Source: Diphasiastrum complanatum
Taxonomy: Eukaryota; Streptophyta; Lycopodiopsida; Lycopodiales; Lycopodiaceae
DNA: 64,000 nucleotides
Reading direction: 5' to 3'
NCBI GenBank assembly: GCA_029204225.1
Contig: CM055100.1
Coordinates: 2,069,334 to 2,133,333, forward strand
Shown: in pieces, positions 61,374 to 64,000 of the stretch
Position numbering within the stretch: the stretch's first letter is position 1
Layout: each line of letters starts with the position of its first letter
Made by a program: the position numbers and the translations under genes
Notes under the pieces: model-generated
The model's database searches: none
Told to the model about the DNA's origin: nothing
The model's input: the letters and a program-made list of their open reading frames with translations, nothing else

Positions 61374-63999
61374 CTCCCTCTTCAACATTGGATGCTAGTT
61401 TCAACATAGTCTTTGAGCACATTCCAAGATTAGATCTATGCATTAAATATAGGTCCTTTCCCAATGGTTTGGTGAAGATATCAGCCACACACTCCTTTGA
61501 AGAGACATGTTGAAGCTCCACCTCTTTGGCAATGACTTGATCTCTCACAAAATGGTGAGCAATCTCAATGTGCTTGCTCCTTGCATGAAAAACAGGATTG
61601 CTTGCCAAGCTTTGGGCTGAAAGGTTATCACAAAGTATGATTGGAGTCTTCTCTGGTTCCAGCAAGTGAAGATCCAATAACATCCTCTTGATCCAAAGAA
61701 TCTCCTTGGTGCATGTTGTTAATGCCTTGTACTCGGCTTCGGTGGAAGATAGAGAGATAGTTGGTTGCTTCTTTGATAGCCATGAGACCACTCCATCTCC
61801 AAGATAGATTGCAAAGGCACTTGTTGACTTCCTATCCATTTGATCACCTGCAAAATCTGAATCTGAAAATCCACAAAGGTTAGGTGTAGTACCTCCATAC
61901 AAGATGCCAAAATCTCTAGATCCCGAGATGTATCTAAGTACTCTCTTTCCTAGCTTCCAATGAGCCTCACTAGGATCTTGCATAAATTGACTTAGTTTAC
62001 CAACCACAAAGCTTAGATCAGGTCTTGTGATGGTTAACCATATAAGAGATCCTATTAGCTTTCTATAGAGAGTAATGTCCTTGAAGGATCTTTCATTACT
62101 TCTTGTAGTTAGCTTTACATTTGATTCCATAGGAGTAGAAACAACTTTACAATCTTCCATATGAAACCTTTTTAGAATAGAGTTAACATACTTTTCTTGA
62201 CATATGAATGTAGATTTAGAAGTTCTAATAATCTCTATTCCTAAGATATAATGAAGTTTACCAAGATCTTGAATTTCAAACTCTCTTTTGAGTGCCATCT
62301 TGATTTCATCTATATCTAGATTGTTACCACCACTTAAGATAATGTCATCAACATAGATCAAAAGTAAAGTGATATCATTTTCATTCAATCTAAAGTAGAG
62401 AGAATGATCATACTCACTCATAACAAAGTTTTGAGAAAGTAAGAAGGAATTGAGCTTAGCATACCAACTCCTTGGTGCTTGCTTTAGCCCATACAAACTC
62501 TTTTGGAGATAGCACACATGATTAGGCTCATCATGTGAAACATAGCCCTCGGGTTGCTCCATGTAAATATCTTCTTCAAGATCACCATTCAAGAAGGCAT
62601 TAGTAACATCCATTTGCCACATATCCCAATCATAAAGAGTTGCAAGAGAGATTAGGATTCGAATAGTTACCATCTTTGCCACGGGTGCAAAGGTCTCATC
62701 ATAGTCAATACCATATTCTTGAGCATACCCCTTTGCCACCAACCTTGCCTTGTACTTGTTGATTGATCCATCTTGATTTGTCTTGATCTTGAAGATCCAC
62801 TTACAACCAATTGCCTTCTTGTCCTTTGGAAGCTTTACCAACCTCCATGTGTTGCTTTTGATGAGTGCTTGATGCTCATGATCCATGGCTTGGATCCATT
62901 CCTTCTTTTGAATTGCTTCACCTACACAAGTTGGTTCATCAAAAGAGGTAAGAAAAGCAAAGTTAGAGTTGTCCACCACTTGCTTTCCTTTTTCATCATA
63001 GGTTAGCCTTGATGGCTTAGCCCTTTGCCTTTGAGTCTTCCTTGAAGTTTGCTTTGGAGTGGCATCTCCATCTTCATCCAAGACATCTTGCACATCATGA
63101 TGATTAGTAGGCACATCAACATCAACATCAACAACATTGGAAACATTCTCTTCATGAAAGATGACATCCCTACTTATGACAACTTTCTTTGTAGAAGGAA
63201 TGTACACTTTGTAAGCCTTGCTTACTTCACTATAGCCAACAAACACACCCTTCTTTGATGAAGGATCTTCTTTAGTTCTATCATCAAGTGTGATATTGAC
63301 AAAACATGTACATCCAAAGATCCTACAATGCTTGACACTCGGCCTTCTACCATAAAGAACCTCATGAGGAGTTTTACCATCCAAGGAAGCACTTGTCCAT
63401 CTATTACATAGATAGTTAGCACATGCTAAAGCTTCCCCCCAAAAAGACTTAGCAAGATTAGCATGTAGTCTCATTGCCTTGGCACATTCACAAAGGGTTC
63501 TATTCTTCCTCTCGGCCACTCCATTCTGTTGTGGAGTCCTAGGACTAGACATCTCCCTCTTAATCCCATGTGCTATACAAAAGTCTTTGAACCTATTTGA
63601 GGTGTATTCCCCTCCATTATCAGATCTTAAGCATTTGATCTTTGTATTGAATTGGTTTTCCATTTCATTCTTGAACTTGACAAATGCAGCAAACACTTCA
63701 TCCTTACTTTTAAGAAGATAGATCCAAGTATACCTACTAAAGTCATCAATGAAAGTTGCATACATCTTTGCCCCACCATTGCTAGTTGTACTAGAAGAAT
63801 GAATATCAGAATGCACAAGTTGAAAAGCTTCTTTAGATCTAGAAGTAGATCTAGAATAAGCAAGTCTATGAGATTTGGACAAGGCACAATGTTCACAAAC
63901 ACTATTGTTTGCAACAAGACTTTTAGGGAGACCAAGAACAAGCTCTTTCTTTGCCATTACCTCCAAAGATTTGAAGTTGGGATGGCCCAACCTCTTGTG
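61369..63999 (-). CDS. copia H polyprotein, 3' part (integrase zinc site to RNase H), open
   Basis: The frame is open from the window edge (HKRLGHPN at 63999) for 876 codons. It has the integrase zinc Cys pair CEHC, the triad HSDIH, LRSDNGGEY and QNGVAERKN, RT with YVDDI near 62350, RNase H with SDSDFAGDQMD and SSTEAEYKAL, then ADIFTKPL and the end VEEGV. The TGA stop (61369-61371) lies inside the first bases of the 3' LTR. All catalytic residues I can check are present, so this may be a functional copy; gag and protease lie beyond the window. Confidence 0.93.
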   Translation of the reverse strand, partial: HKRLGHPNFKSLEVMAKKELVLGLPKSLVANNSVCEHCALSKSHRLAYSRSTSRSKEAFQLVHSDIHSSSTTSNGGAKMYATFIDDFSRYTWIYLLKSKDEVFAAFVKFKNEMENQFNTKIKCLRSDNGGEYTSNRFKDFCIAHGIKREMSSPRTPQQNGVAERKNRTLCECAKAMRLHANLAKSFWGEALACANYLCNRWTSASLDGKTPHEVLYGRRPSVKHCRIFGCTCFVNITLDDRTKEDPSSKKGVFVGYSEVSKAYKVYIPSTKKVVISRDVIFHEENVSNVVDVDVDVPTNHHDVQDVLDEDGDATPKQTSRKTQRQRAKPSRLTYDEKGKQVVDNSNFAFLTSFDEPTCVGEAIQKKEWIQAMDHEHQALIKSNTWRLVKLPKDKKAIGCKWIFKIKTNQDGSINKYKARLVAKGYAQEYGIDYDETFAPVAKMVTIRILISLATLYDWDMWQMDVTNAFLNGDLEEDIYMEQPEGYVSHDEPNHVCYLQKSLYGLKQAPRSWYAKLNSFLLSQNFVMSEYDHSLYFRLNENDITLLLIYVDDIILSGGNNLDIDEIKMALKREFEIQDLGKLHYILGIEIIRTSKSTFICQEKYVNSILKRFHMEDCKVVSTPMESNVKLTTRSNERSFKDITLYRKLIGSLIWLTITRPDLSFVVGKLSQFMQDPSEAHWKLGKRVLRYISGSRDFGILYGGTTPNLCGFSDSDFAGDQMDRKSTSAFAIYLGDGVVSWLSKKQPTISLSSTEAEYKALTTCTKEILWIKRMLLDLHLLEPEKTPIILCDNLSAQSLASNPVFHARSKHIEIAHHFVRDQVIAKEVELQHVSSKECVADIFTKPLGKDLYLMHRSNLGMCSKTMLKLASNVEEGV

Positions 64000-64000
64000 C

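Overview
The window is a repeat-packed stretch of a land-plant nuclear genome. Evidence: most of it is Ty1/copia LTR retrotransposons primed by initiator tRNA-Met (the PBS tggtatcagagc or a close variant appears six times). Between them sit spliced plant genes: a CDK inhibitor of the KRP/ICK family, and an organelle-type PLS pentatricopeptide-repeat (PPR) protein joined to an OSB-like PDF motif. The PPR repeat style resembles the large PPR families of non-seed plants (ferns, lycophytes, mosses), but the species cannot be fixed from this window.

Layout. 1-3071: 3' half of a copia element (family A) with its 862-bp LTR. 3072-5562: an unassigned stretch, then a 754-bp Ty3/gypsy LTR with a tRNA-Asp-type PBS, on the minus strand, interrupting a copia gag. 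5563-7012: two unlike copia gag fragments joined together, minus strand. 7013-10544: no convincing gene. 10545-12609: the OSB-PPR locus, minus strand. 13414-18861: a decayed copia element (family D) with a 1.3-kb leader. About 19200-21605: 3' half of family E. 21605-22161: another RNase H fragment, interrupted by a second family A element (22162-26217) whose reverse transcriptase is replaced by that of an unrelated copia (26218-27521). 28359-30963: the 5' part of a family D relative. 33141-34888: the four-exon KRP gene, with E2F-like and G-box sites upstream. 36235-36438: a hAT MITE with a perfect 8-bp target duplication. 37197-37841: a solo LTR. About 37960-38271: a hAT transposase relic. 39124-45282: a complete copia element (family F) with an uninterrupted 1322-codon gag-pol and a TATTC target duplication. 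47676-52311: nested copia fragments ending in a 25-bp minisatellite. 52526-54366: a copia LTR plus gag that runs into 185 bp of (CT)n. 56802-60618: two more decayed copia fragments, minus strand. 60889-63999: the 3' end of an otherwise open element (family H).

Among host genes, KRP would restrain CDK-cyclin activity in the nucleus, and the OSB-PPR product would be expected in mitochondria or plastids. The rest is nested parasitic DNA. The observations I rate highest are (1) the apparent in-frame fusion of an OSB PDF motif to twelve PPR motifs, and (2) an exact 10-bp palindrome, CACACGTGTG, recurring in the LTRs of five different copia families.

Caution on starts: several long open frames here begin at a non-ATG codon because they are internal to polyproteins or spliced exons. 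Where I give a start I checked for a real ATG.
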